From the NCBI GenBank assembly GCA_945861995.1, contig CAMAWZ010000172.1:1-5611 (forward strand): 5,611 nt of DNA, in the 5' to 3' direction. The position numbers and the translations under genes are program-made. Below are positions 1 to 5,594 of the stretch, piece after piece (position 1 is the stretch's first letter; each line of letters starts with the position of its first letter). Below the pieces are notes generated by a model. The model saw only the letters and a list, made by a program, of their open reading frames with translations, made no database searches and was not told the DNA's origin. The DNA comes from Pseudorhodobacter antarcticus (GTDB lineage: Bacteria > Pseudomonadota > Alphaproteobacteria > Rhodobacterales > Rhodobacteraceae).

Positions 1-7
1 AGATGGC

Positions 8-478
8 TCAACTCCGATGATACGGCCCACCGCCCAAAATCGTCGCGGCCCGATACAGCTGTTCGGCCAGCATCACCCGCACCAGCATATACGGCCAGAC
101 CATCGTTCCGAAGCTGATCGAAAAATCCGCCTTCGCCCGCAAGGCAGGGTCAATCCCATCCGCCCCGCCGATGACAAAGGCCAAATCCTGCACACCGCCA
201 TCGCGCCAGCGGGCAAGGTGGGCTGCGAAATCGGGGGATGATAGCACCTTGCCGCGCTCGTCCATACAGACCAGCATGGCCCCTGTGGGAATGGCGCGGG
301 AGAGGAGTTCCCCCTCTGCCGCCATGCCTAGGTTTTTCTTATCTTCAACCTCGACCACACCCATCGGCCCCAGCGCCAGCGCGCGGCCTGTGCGGTCGAA
401 CCGCGTTTGGTAATCGTCAAACAAATCGCGTTCGGCCCCCGCGCGCATCCGCCCTACAGCGCAGATATGCACACGCAT
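8..478 (-). CDS. rlmH: RlmH, 23S rRNA (pseudouridine-1915-N3) methyltransferase
   Basis: A 156-residue protein, the usual RlmH length. RlmH (SPOUT class, trefoil-knot fold) transfers a methyl group from S-adenosylmethionine to N3 of pseudouridine 1915 in helix 69 of 23S rRNA, acting on assembled 70S ribosomes in the cytoplasm. Visible signatures are the MDERGK segment (72-77), the glycine-rich SAM loop IGGADG (103-108), the helix with VRVMLAEQLYRA (133-144) and the invariant C-terminal PYHR (152-155). The ATG lies 15 bases after the rsfS stop, and an AAGGCAGGG-like stretch overlapping that stop may serve as ribosome binding site. The rsfS-rlmH order is common in bacteria, and the two are probably co-transcribed. 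The gene is intact, ending in TGA seven bases from the window edge. Confidence 0.96.
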   Translation of the reverse strand: MRVHICAVGRMRAGAERDLFDDYQTRFDRTGRALALGPMGVVEVEDKKNLGMAAEGELLSRAIPTGAMLVCMDERGKVLSSPDFAAHLARWRDGGVQDLAFVIGGADGIDPALRAKADFSISFGTMVWPYMLVRVMLAEQLYRAATILGGGPYHRS

Positions 479-493
479 GGCCCGCGCCCTGCC

Positions 494-934
494 TTACGCA
501 CCGCGATGCGCGCTGCCTGCGGCCCAGATTTTTTCCAGCTGATAAAACTCGCGCACTTCGGGGCGGAAGACGTGGATAATCACATCGCCCGCGTCGATCA
601 GCACCCAATCGCCCGTTTCTTTGCCTTCCATCTTGGCGGTGAAATGGAACGTTTCCTTCAGCTTTTCGGTCAGCTTTTCGGAAATCGCCGCAACTTGACG
701 GGTTGAGCGGCCCGAGCAAACAATCATATAATCGGCCACGTCGCTGCGCCCGCGCAGATCGATTTGCACAACCTCTTCGGCCTTGTCATCTTCGATCGAT
801 GCTACGACCACGGCCAGCAATTCCTCGGCCGTATAATCGGTTTGGGGGCGGGCGGCATCCCGTGCGGGCAGGCCCAAGTTGGTTTCGCTAGACAGGACAA
901 CGTCCTCCGATAAAGGCCCAAAACGGGCGGGCAT
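494..934 (-). CDS. rsfS: RsfS, ribosomal silencing factor (Iojap/DUF143 family)
   Basis: RsfS binds ribosomal protein uL14 on the 50S subunit and blocks 30S joining, reducing translation in starvation. The family core is clear from about residue 38 on: EELLAVVVASIEDDKAEEV, then DYMIVCSGRSTRQVAAI (68-84) and GDWVLIDAGDVIIHVF (108-123), ending REFYQLEKIW (128-137). The ATG at 934 gives 146 residues, including about 35 N-terminal residues outside the core, and has no good Shine-Dalgarno before it. A perfect GGAGG (complement of 904-908) lies 8 bases before an in-frame CTG at 893-895, so the true start could be internal. It is the first gene of a pair with rlmH. Function is confident; the start is not. 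Confidence 0.93.
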   Translation of the reverse strand: MPARFGPLSEDVVLSSETNLGLPARDAARPQTDYTAEELLAVVVASIEDDKAEEVVQIDLRGRSDVADYMIVCSGRSTRQVAAISEKLTEKLKETFHFTAKMEGKETGDWVLIDAGDVIIHVFRPEVREFYQLEKIWAAGSAHRGA

Positions 935-1004
935 AAGGCATGTTACCCAAGCGTCTTAGCATTGGGCGCGCCAAATCTCAACGGCGCAGGGCCGCAAAGG
1001 CGGG

Positions 1005-1033
1005 CTTTTACGCAAAACTTGGCCCCCTCGCAA
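1005..1033 (-). promoter_or_regulatory. Candidate sigma-70 promoter for rsfS-rlmH
   Basis: On the minus strand a TTGCGA box (1028-1033; 4 of 6 to TTGACA) lies 17 bases before TAAAAG (1005-1010; 4 of 6 to TATAAT). Transcription would start near 998, giving a leader of about 64 bases before the rsfS ATG. The spacing is ideal, but both boxes are imperfect and no independent support is visible. Confidence 0.3.
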
Positions 1034-1100
1034 GGCTAAATCAAAGCCAGCCCTGCAAGGCGCGCATAGGGGCTATTCCCGCAGACCCCTAACCAAACAC

Positions 1101-1113
1101 GCTGCAGTGCAGC
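1101..1113. repeat. Perfect 13-base palindrome (GCTGCA-G-TGCAGC)
   Basis: GCTGCAGTGCAGC is a perfect inverted repeat with a single central base. It lies 21 bases upstream of the AAAGGAG ribosome binding site of the small gene at 1149, in the divergent spacer between rsfS and that gene. Its size and position would suit a dimeric repressor operator or the base of an mRNA leader hairpin. I cannot tie it to a known regulator. The rest of the 935-1148 spacer shows nothing else convincing beyond the rsfS promoter candidate. Confidence 0.35.
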
Positions 1114-1148
1114 ATATAGGAGATACAAGAAGAAAAGGAGACTAAACT

Positions 1149-1289
1149 ATGAGCTTTCTAGCAAAACTATTCCCCCGCCCTGTGACGCGCGCCGAGGCCG
1201 AACTGGCCTATCTGCAAGCGTCGGCGAACCTGTACGATCTGGAAATGCGCGAGCGCGAGATTTCCCGCGGTAAATTTGCTGCACATTAA
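1149..1289 (+). CDS. 46-residue protein resembling DUF3563
   Basis: A small gene with a strong ribosome binding site, AAAGGAG (1134-1140), eight bases before the ATG. The product starts MSFLAKLFPRP and continues with ELAYLQASANLYDLEMRERE (19-38), ending GKFAAH. This matches what I recall of DUF3563-type mini-proteins: a short hydrophobic N-terminus, then an AYL...DLYDLE.R.RE helix with many charged residues. It is probably a single long amphipathic helix, with no signal peptide or transmembrane segment. Function is unknown; such proteins are widespread singletons in proteobacteria. It is flanked by a divergent gene on the left and a convergent gene on the right, so it is likely transcribed alone. 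Coding status is well supported; the family name is from memory. Confidence 0.8.
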   Translation: MSFLAKLFPRPVTRAEAELAYLQASANLYDLEMREREISRGKFAAH

Positions 1290-1295
1290 ACACTT

Positions 1296-1320
1296 GGCAA
1301 GTTTGCCGACGTTGAAACGT
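1296..1320. terminator. Two tandem short inverted repeats between convergent genes
   Basis: The 30-base gap between the stop codons of the small gene (1289) and the DUF2200 gene (1320) contains GGCAA-GT-TTGCC (1296-1307) and then ACGTT-GA-AACGT (1309-1320). Either could form a small hairpin on both strands, so the pair may act as a compact bidirectional terminator. The stems are only five pairs and no T-run follows, so intrinsic termination would be weak. Confidence 0.3.
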
Positions 1321-1667
1321 TAACTGCGCAAGACTTTGGCCATCGGGCGTCCTTTGGCCAATTCGTCAATCAGCTTGTCCATAATGCGAATTTCCCGCAT
1401 CAGCGGGTCTTCAGTAGCCTCGATCCGCACACCGCATATCATGCCCGTCACCTGCCCCCGCGCGCCATGTAGCGCGGGCGCCTTGGCGAAAAAGGCGGCA
1501 AAGTCGGCATTGCTTTGCAAAACTTCGGCCAAGCCTTGCGCGTCATACCCCGTCAGCCAATGGATGATCTGATCTACCTCGGCCTGCGTGCGCGCTTTGC
1601 GTTCGGCCTTTGCCACATACAGCGGATAAACCTTTGCAAAGGGCATCGCGAAAATGGGATGGGTCAT
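1320..1667 (-). CDS. DUF2200 domain-containing protein
   Basis: A 115-residue protein covering the whole DUF2200 family, which is about this length. Recognised stretches are FAKVYPLYVAKAERK near the N-terminus (10-24), then EVDQIIHWLTGY, then MICGVRIEATEDPLMREIR in the second half, closing with DKLIDELAKGRPMAKVLR. It is a small cytoplasmic protein without signal peptide or membrane segment; the family's biochemical role is unknown. The ATG follows the SOUL-type gene stop by 21 bases, with only a weak GGAA as ribosome binding site, so it is probably the second cistron of that transcript and may depend on translational coupling. It converges on the small gene at 1149-1289. The family call is firm; no function can be given. 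Confidence 0.92.
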   Translation of the reverse strand: MTHPIFAMPFAKVYPLYVAKAERKARTQAEVDQIIHWLTGYDAQGLAEVLQSNADFAAFFAKAPALHGARGQVTGMICGVRIEATEDPLMREIRIMDKLIDELAKGRPMAKVLRS

Positions 1668-1668
1668 G

Positions 1669-1684
1669 CCAATGGTTCCAATGG
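1669..1684. repeat. Tandem direct repeat CCAATGG-TT-CCAATGG
   Basis: Two exact copies of a 7-base word with a 2-base spacer fill most of the 21-base gap between the SOUL-type gene stop and the DUF2200 start. They overlap the region where the DUF2200 ribosome binding site must lie. The repeat may be coincidental. Confidence 0.4.
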
Positions 1685-1688
1685 ACTT

Positions 1689-2354
1689 TCAGCGCAACGC
1701 GAAAGCCACTTCGTTGCGGCGGTTCCACGGCAGGGTAAACGGGGCGTCGTAGAAATAATACATTGGCCCACCCGCAACGTCCAACCCTTCGGCGGCCGCC
1801 AGCGCGCGCAGTTCAGCCTCTTTGCGCGCCAAAACTGATGTGCCCGCCAGACCTGGAAATTGCAGAACCACCTGGCGATCTGCGGGCTGGGGTACAAAGC
1901 GGATACTGGCATCTTTGGCCTTTGGCAGACTGCCCAAAGTGTATTGCGACGGCATGGTGAACTGCACCACCCAAGGCCCTTCCTCGCCCGCGCCGTCCAC
2001 TGCGGTTTGGGCCACTGGGGACGTCATGGCGATTTTTTGGGCGATCTTCTCGGCAGGCATTTGCGCCACGGGCGATGTCATCGCCACTTTGGCCGCGCCT
2101 TCGTTGCCGCCAAAAATATAGCCCGCCAAAATGCGAAAGCCCTGATTGATCGCGCCAGAACGGCTGCCCGATACTGTCACTTCGGCCACAATGCGCGGGG
2201 CGTAGCTGCGAATTTCGGCCTCCCCCACGGCGCGCTCAATGCTGTAGGCGGGGGTTTCGGTGGATTTATACATCATTTTTGGCATCGTTTCTTGCGCTTT
2301 CATTAGGCTGGCCGCCAGCAATAGGGCGGCGGTAACTGCCACGATATGTTTCAT
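1689..2354 (-). CDS. SOUL/heme-binding family protein, exported
   Basis: A 221-residue protein of the SOUL (HEBP) family. Residues 1-20 form a signal peptide (MKHIVAV, hydrophobic core, end near LMKA), so the product is probably periplasmic. Bacterial SOUL hallmarks follow: YSIERAVGEAEIRSY (37-51), FRILAGYIFGGN (73-84), AMTSPVAQ twice (91-98 and 109-116), VQFTMPSQYTLGSLPKA (130-146) and FYDAPFTLPWNRRNEV (201-216). Mammalian relatives bind heme or tetrapyrroles; in bacteria the ligand is usually unproven, and no axial heme ligand can be assigned here. An ideal AGGAGG (complement of 2363-2368) lies 8 bases before the ATG and fixes the start. It leads a likely two-gene transcript with the DUF2200 gene and is divergent from leuC. 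Confidence 0.93.
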   Translation of the reverse strand: MKHIVAVTAALLLAASLMKAQETMPKMMYKSTETPAYSIERAVGEAEIRSYAPRIVAEVTVSGSRSGAINQGFRILAGYIFGGNEGAAKVAMTSPVAQMPAEKIAQKIAMTSPVAQTAVDGAGEEGPWVVQFTMPSQYTLGSLPKAKDASIRFVPQPADRQVVLQFPGLAGTSVLARKEAELRALAAAEGLDVAGGPMYYFYDAPFTLPWNRRNEVAFALR

Positions 2355-2423
2355 GATATGCGCCTCCTGCCGCTAACACATGGCACGCTGGGCCAAAGTT
2401 TCCACCTGTGCGCCGCCTTGCCG

Positions 2424-2452
2424 TTGCCAATCGGCCAAAAACCGCGTATTGA
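2424..2452 (+). promoter_or_regulatory. Weak candidate promoter for the leuC leader
   Basis: TTGCCA (2424-2429; 5 of 6 to TTGACA) is followed after 17 bases by TATTGA (2447-2452), which matches TATAAT at only 3 of 6. The predicted start falls at about 2459-2460, giving a leader of about 150 bases before leuC. The poor -10 box keeps confidence low. Confidence 0.2.
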
Positions 2453-2459
2453 AAGTCTT

Positions 2460-2546
2460 ATGAATAGGTTTTTCAACATCAGCGACCACGACCGCCTGCC
2501 TTGGCGGTTCTATGGGGCCACCCGCGCCATTCTTGCGCGCCGCTGA
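2460..2546 (+). CDS. Possible 28-residue leader ORF upstream of leuC
   Basis: This short ORF starts MNRFFNISDHDRLPW and ends ILARR before a TGA, 67 bases before the leuC start. It has no clear Shine-Dalgarno (only GAAAG, 2451-2455). Its ATG coincides with the start point predicted from the weak promoter at 2424-2452, so it could be read as a leaderless message. It contains only two leucine codons and no leucine run, so it does not look like a classical leucine attenuator peptide. A G+C-rich hairpin follows it at once. It may well be non-coding leader sequence. Confidence 0.2.
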   Translation: MNRFFNISDHDRLPWRFYGATRAILARR

Positions 2547-2552
2547 TCGTTT

Positions 2553-2567
2553 GGGCGCTTGGCGCCC
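2553..2567 (+). promoter_or_regulatory. G+C-rich hairpin in the leuC leader
   Basis: GGGCGC-TTG-GCGCCC is a perfect six-pair stem with a three-base loop, six bases after the stop of the possible leader ORF and 46 bases before the leuC ATG. It is followed by CCC and TGTTTC, not a true T-run, so it is at best a weak attenuator. Upstream GCGCC words (around 2525-2529) could pair with its left arm instead. An ATTTC-C-GAAAT palindrome follows at 2580-2590. Confidence 0.3.
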
Positions 2568-2602
2568 CCCTGTTTCGCCATTTCCGAAATTTCCCAACAC
2601 GC

Positions 2603-2608
2603 AAGGAA
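2603..2608 (+). promoter_or_regulatory. leuC ribosome binding site
   Basis: AAGGAA ends five bases before the ATG at 2614. It decides the leuC start: the same frame is open upstream to an ATG at 2512, but that start has no Shine-Dalgarno, and the extra 34 residues (ending in VSPFPKFPNTQGRA) do not resemble any LeuC N-terminus. Confidence 0.75.
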
Positions 2609-2613
2609 GAGCC

Positions 2614-4020
2614 ATGACCGCTCGCACACTGTATGACAAAATCTGGGACGACCATTTGGTCGACCGCGCCGATGACGGCACCTGCCTTTTGTATATCGAC
2701 CGCCATCTGGTGCATGAGGTGACCTCGCCTCAGGCGTTCGAAGGGTTGCGCATGACAAACCGCAAAGTGCGCGCGCCTGAAAAGACCATCGCCGTGCCCG
2801 ACCATAACGTGCCAACAACGCTTGACCGCGCCAATGCCGCGACCATGACCGAAGACAGCCGCATTCAAGTGGCGGCACTGGACAAGAACGCCAAGGATTT
2901 CGGTATTCATTACTATCCCGTGTCCGACGTGCGCCAAGGCATCGTGCATATTGTTGGCCCCGAACAAGGCTGGACACTGCCCGGCATGACTGTGGTCTGC
3001 GGCGATAGCCACACCGCCACGCATGGCGCATTCGGGTCGCTGGCGCATGGCATTGGCACGTCTGAAGTAGAGCATGTTCTGGCCACCCAAACGCTGTTCC
3101 AGCGCAAGGCCAAGAATATGAAGGTGGAAATCACGGGCAGCTTGCGCCCAGGGGTGACTGCCAAAGACATCACCCTGTCGGTGATTGGGGAAACTGGCAC
3201 CGCAGGCGGCACGGGTTATGTGATTGAATACTGCGGCCAAGCCATTCGCGAATTGTCGATGGAAGGCCGCATGACGGTGTGCAACATGGCAATTGAAGGC
3301 GGCGCGCGCGCGGGCGTGATCGCGCCAGATGACAAAACCTATGCCTATTGCATGGGCCGCCCCCACGCCCCCAAAGGCGCGGCATGGGAGGCAGCGGTTG
3401 CCTATTGGAAAACCCTGTTTTCCGACGAGGGCGCGCATTGGGACAAGATTGTCACGCTCAAGGGCGAGGATATTGCCCCTGTGGTCACATGGGGCACCTC
3501 GCCAGAGGATGTTTTGCCAATTACAGGCATTGTGCCCAACCCCGCCGATTTCACGGGCGGCAAGGTCGAGGCTGTTCAACGCTCGCTCGACTATATGGGC
3601 CTGACGCCTGGGCAAAAACTGTCGGATATCGCCATTGACACGGTGTTCATTGGGTCTTGCACCAATGGCCGTATCGAAGATCTGCGCGCCGCTGCCGCAA
3701 TTCTGAAAGGCAAAAAGAAAAAGGACGGTCTGCGCGCGATGGTCGTGCCTGGTTCGGGACTTGTCCGCGCGCAGGCCGAAGAAGAAGGCCTTGCGCAGAT
3801 TTTCATCGACGCAGGGTTTGAATGGCGACTGGCGGGCTGTTCGATGTGCCTTGCCATGAACCCGGACCAACTCGCCCCCGGCGAGCGCTGCGCCGCCACC
3901 AGCAACCGCAACTTCGAAGGCCGTCAGGGCCGCGGCGGGCGTACGCATTTGCTGTCCCCAGCCATGGCTGCGGCGGCTGCGCTGACAGGACGGCTGACGG
4001 ATGTGCGGGAAATGATGTAA
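2614..4020 (+). CDS. leuC: LeuC, 3-isopropylmalate dehydratase large subunit
   Basis: With LeuD this subunit forms isopropylmalate isomerase, converting 2-isopropylmalate to 3-isopropylmalate through isopropylmaleate in leucine biosynthesis (cytoplasm, aconitase superfamily). The product has 468 residues, the normal LeuC length, starting MTARTLYDKIWDDHLV. The three 4Fe-4S ligand cysteines are present: C349 in GSCTNGR, and C409 and C412 in GCSMC. Other aconitase-type segments are VPDHNVPTT, CGDSHTATHGAFG (from about residue 129) and NRNFEGRQGRGGRTHL near the C-terminus. Nothing is truncated. The DUF3800 gene begins four bases after the TAA and separates leuC from leuD, which are usually close neighbours. 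Sampled G+C is about 61% (3001-3060 plus 3601-3660). Confidence 0.98.
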   Translation: MTARTLYDKIWDDHLVDRADDGTCLLYIDRHLVHEVTSPQAFEGLRMTNRKVRAPEKTIAVPDHNVPTTLDRANAATMTEDSRIQVAALDKNAKDFGIHYYPVSDVRQGIVHIVGPEQGWTLPGMTVVCGDSHTATHGAFGSLAHGIGTSEVEHVLATQTLFQRKAKNMKVEITGSLRPGVTAKDITLSVIGETGTAGGTGYVIEYCGQAIRELSMEGRMTVCNMAIEGGARAGVIAPDDKTYAYCMGRPHAPKGAAWEAAVAYWKTLFSDEGAHWDKIVTLKGEDIAPVVTWGTSPEDVLPITGIVPNPADFTGGKVEAVQRSLDYMGLTPGQKLSDIAIDTVFIGSCTNGRIEDLRAAAAILKGKKKKDGLRAMVVPGSGLVRAQAEEEGLAQIFIDAGFEWRLAGCSMCLAMNPDQLAPGERCAATSNRNFEGRQGRGGRTHLLSPAMAAAAALTGRLTDVREMM

Positions 4021-4024
4021 CGAT

Positions 4025-4837
4025 ATGGCCGCTTTCAGCCGGTATATCATTCACGCGGATGAAAGCGGCTCGCCCGTTCTTGGTGCAGACGCGACGGAAT
4101 TTCCTGTATTTGTTTTGGTTTTCGTAATCGTTCAGAAGAAGCACTATGTCGAAAGCCTTGTTCCCAAGGTGCAAATGCTAAAATTCAACGCAGTTGGGCA
4201 TGATCAACTGATCCTTCACGAGCGCGATATTCGCAGGCAAGCCAATGCTTTTGCGTTTTTGCAGGTTAACGAAGCGGTGCGAAATGCCTTCATTGCGGAA
4301 ACCACGTCCATCATGGAAACTGGTGAATTTTCGCTGTGCTGTGCGATCATCGACAAGAAAAAACTTATGGCAAACTATGCCAAGCCTTGGAGCCCATACG
4401 AGATTGCACTTGTTTTCTGTATGGAAGCCGCGGCCAACGCATTGTTGAAAAAGGGTGAACGTAACGTACAAGTTAATGTTGTTTTTGAAGCGCGTGGGCC
4501 AGCTGAAGATAAGCATCTCGAACTTGAATTTCGGCGCATTTCATCTGGTGCGCCGTCACTTGGAAGGGCGGATCCTGCGATGAAAGAGTTTGAATGGAAA
4601 CCAATGTTCGTAGATAAGCGCGCAAATTCGACTGGATTGCGATTGCTGACTTGGCGGCTAGGCCACTTGGTCTGTCTTATTTTCGACCAAGTCAACCGAA
4701 CCGCGCCGCCGAAATACTTCGCGCCAAAATGGAGTTCCCCCACCCCAAATGCTTCCCCTAAAAAGCTATGGGCCGCCGAGATACCCCAGCAGCCCATCGC
4801 CGACCGAAAAACTCCAGCCCATTCCAGGTTCATATAG
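4025..4837 (+). CDS. DUF3800 protein with frameshifted C-terminus
   Basis: The uninterrupted frame gives 270 residues, but only the first 205 look like DUF3800, a family with an RNase H-like fold and presumed nuclease activity. Visible conserved parts are YIIHADESGS (7-16) with the acidic DESG motif, FPVFVLVFVIV (26-36), ILHERDIR (63-70), AIID (107-110) and VVFEARGPAEDKHLELEF (152-169). After NSTGL (201-205) the frame turns into unrelated sequence (RLLTWRLGHLV onward) where the family has LQIADL.ARP. The expected end is found in another frame at 4642-4761, so one base was lost near 4640-4641. The ancestral product was probably about 245 residues. Three sampled lines average 43% G+C, far below leuC, suggesting acquired DNA. 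The ATG is four bases after the leuC stop with a weak ribosome binding site. Confidence 0.8.
   Translation: MAAFSRYIIHADESGSPVLGADATEFPVFVLVFVIVQKKHYVESLVPKVQMLKFNAVGHDQLILHERDIRRQANAFAFLQVNEAVRNAFIAETTSIMETGEFSLCCAIIDKKKLMANYAKPWSPYEIALVFCMEAAANALLKKGERNVQVNVVFEARGPAEDKHLELEFRRISSGAPSLGRADPAMKEFEWKPMFVDKRANSTGLRLLTWRLGHLVCLIFDQVNRTAPPKYFAPKWSSPTPNASPKKLWAAEIPQQPIADRKTPAHSRFI
4642..4761 (+). pseudogene. Detached C-terminal segment of the DUF3800 gene
   Basis: In a frame shifted relative to the start at 4025, 39 codons read IADLAARPLGLSYF, then RPSQPNRAAEIL, then RAKMEFPHPKCFP and TAA (4759-4761). This is the typical DUF3800 end: IADL.ARP with its conserved aspartate, QPNRA.EIL, and a final CFP. 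Upstream the frame-zero codons are GGA TTG, then only C-G before ATT GCT GAC. Restoring one base, for example CAG (Gln), rebuilds GLQIADL exactly. There is no slippery heptamer at the junction, so programmed shifting is unlikely. The gene is therefore a recent pseudogene or carries a one-base sequence error. Confidence 0.8.
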
Positions 4838-4873
4838 ACCCAAGGGCGTTAATGTCAACTTAAGAGGCCACCC

Positions 4874-5479
4874 ATGACCCCCTTCACCACCCTTACAGGC
4901 GTCGCAGCGCCTATGCCCTTGGTCAATATCGACACCGATATGATCATCCCCAAGCAGTTCCTAAAAACCATCGCCCGCACGGGGCTGGGCAAGAACCTGT
5001 TTGACGAGATGCGCTATAATCTAGACGGCACGGAAATAGCCGATTTCGTGCTGAACCAGCCCGCCTATCGCAACGCCGAGCTTATCATTGCAGGCGATAA
5101 CTTTGGCTGCGGGTCGTCGCGCGAACATGCGCCTTGGGCTTTGCTGGATTTTGGTATTCGCTGTGTGATCGCCACCAGCTTTGCCGATATCTTCTACAAC
5201 AATTGCTTTAAGAACGGCATTCTGCCCATCGTCATGCCGCAAGAGGTTGTGGACGTTTTGATGGCCGATGCCAAGCGCGGCGAAAATGCGCGCCAGACGG
5301 TTGATTTGGTCGCGCAGACTGTCACAACGTCCGATGGCCAAACTTTCCCCTTCGAAGTGGACGCCCACCGCAAGCATTGCCTGCTGAACGGATTGGACGA
5401 TATTGGCCTGACGCTGGAAAAAGTATCAGCCATCGACAGTTTCGAGACGAAAAACGCCGTATCACGCCCTTGGGCCTGA
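4874..5479 (+). CDS. leuD: LeuD, 3-isopropylmalate dehydratase small subunit
   Basis: A 201-residue swivel-domain subunit that pairs with LeuC to complete the isopropylmalate isomerase active site. Family marks are PLVNIDTDMIIPKQFL (15-30), then GDNFGCGSSREHAPWAL (74-90) with the substrate-contacting SSRE segment, and FADIFYNNCFKNGILP (103-118). AAGAGG (4862-4867), six bases before the ATG, supports the start. No promoter is evident in 4762-4873, so leuD probably depends on read-through from leuC across the DUF3800 gene. A strong terminator follows 24 bases after the stop. The gene is intact and has the high G+C style of leuC. Confidence 0.98.
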   Translation: MTPFTTLTGVAAPMPLVNIDTDMIIPKQFLKTIARTGLGKNLFDEMRYNLDGTEIADFVLNQPAYRNAELIIAGDNFGCGSSREHAPWALLDFGIRCVIATSFADIFYNNCFKNGILPIVMPQEVVDVLMADAKRGENARQTVDLVAQTVTTSDGQTFPFEVDAHRKHCLLNGLDDIGLTLEKVSAIDSFETKNAVSRPWA

Positions 5480-5503
5480 TCCGCGCCGAACCACTACATC
5501 TAG

Positions 5504-5532
5504 GGCCGCCTCTTAAGGCGGCCTTTTTCTTT
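5504..5532 (+). terminator. Rho-independent terminator of the leuC-leuD unit
   Basis: GGCCGCC (5504-5510), a six-base loop TCTTAA and GGCGGCC (5517-5523) form a perfect seven-pair G+C stem, followed directly by TTTTTCTTT. This is a textbook intrinsic terminator on the plus strand. It means any gene beyond it, such as leuB if it lies downstream, needs its own promoter. Confidence 0.93.
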
Positions 5533-5562
5533 CCCTAAAGTTGATTCAATCCTGCAACACAT

Positions 5563-5579
5563 TGTCCCCGATTTGGACA
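5563..5579. repeat. Inverted repeat TGTCC-N7-GGACA
   Basis: A five-base inverted repeat with a seven-base spacer lies between the leuD terminator and an ATG at 5595. It could be an operator for a gene to the right, or the end of a mobile element, but the arms are short and chance is possible. Confidence 0.3.
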
Positions 5580-5594
5580 CAAAGATCGCGCCTT

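Noticed and set aside
965..972. GGCGCGCC palindrome in the rsfS upstream spacer
   Set aside because: Short, pure G+C palindromes are expected by chance in DNA of this composition.
2512..2613. Extended LeuC N-terminus from the ATG at 2512
   Set aside because: There is no ribosome binding site, the extra 34 residues do not resemble LeuC, and the ATG at 2614 has AAGGAA at good spacing with a standard LeuC N-terminus.
2479..4050. Minus-strand open frame of 523 codons opposite leuC
   Set aside because: It is a shadow of leuC in G+C-rich DNA. Its composition (many His, Arg, Ala, Gly) is artefactual, and leuC has clear family motifs and cluster cysteines.
4636..4650. Programmed ribosomal frameshift in the DUF3800 gene
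   Set aside because: No slippery heptamer or poly-A/poly-T run is at the junction, and known DUF3800 proteins are made from one frame.
4375..4833. Minus-strand 152-codon open frame opposite the DUF3800 gene
   Set aside because: It shows no recognisable domain, while the plus strand carries DUF3800 motifs throughout.
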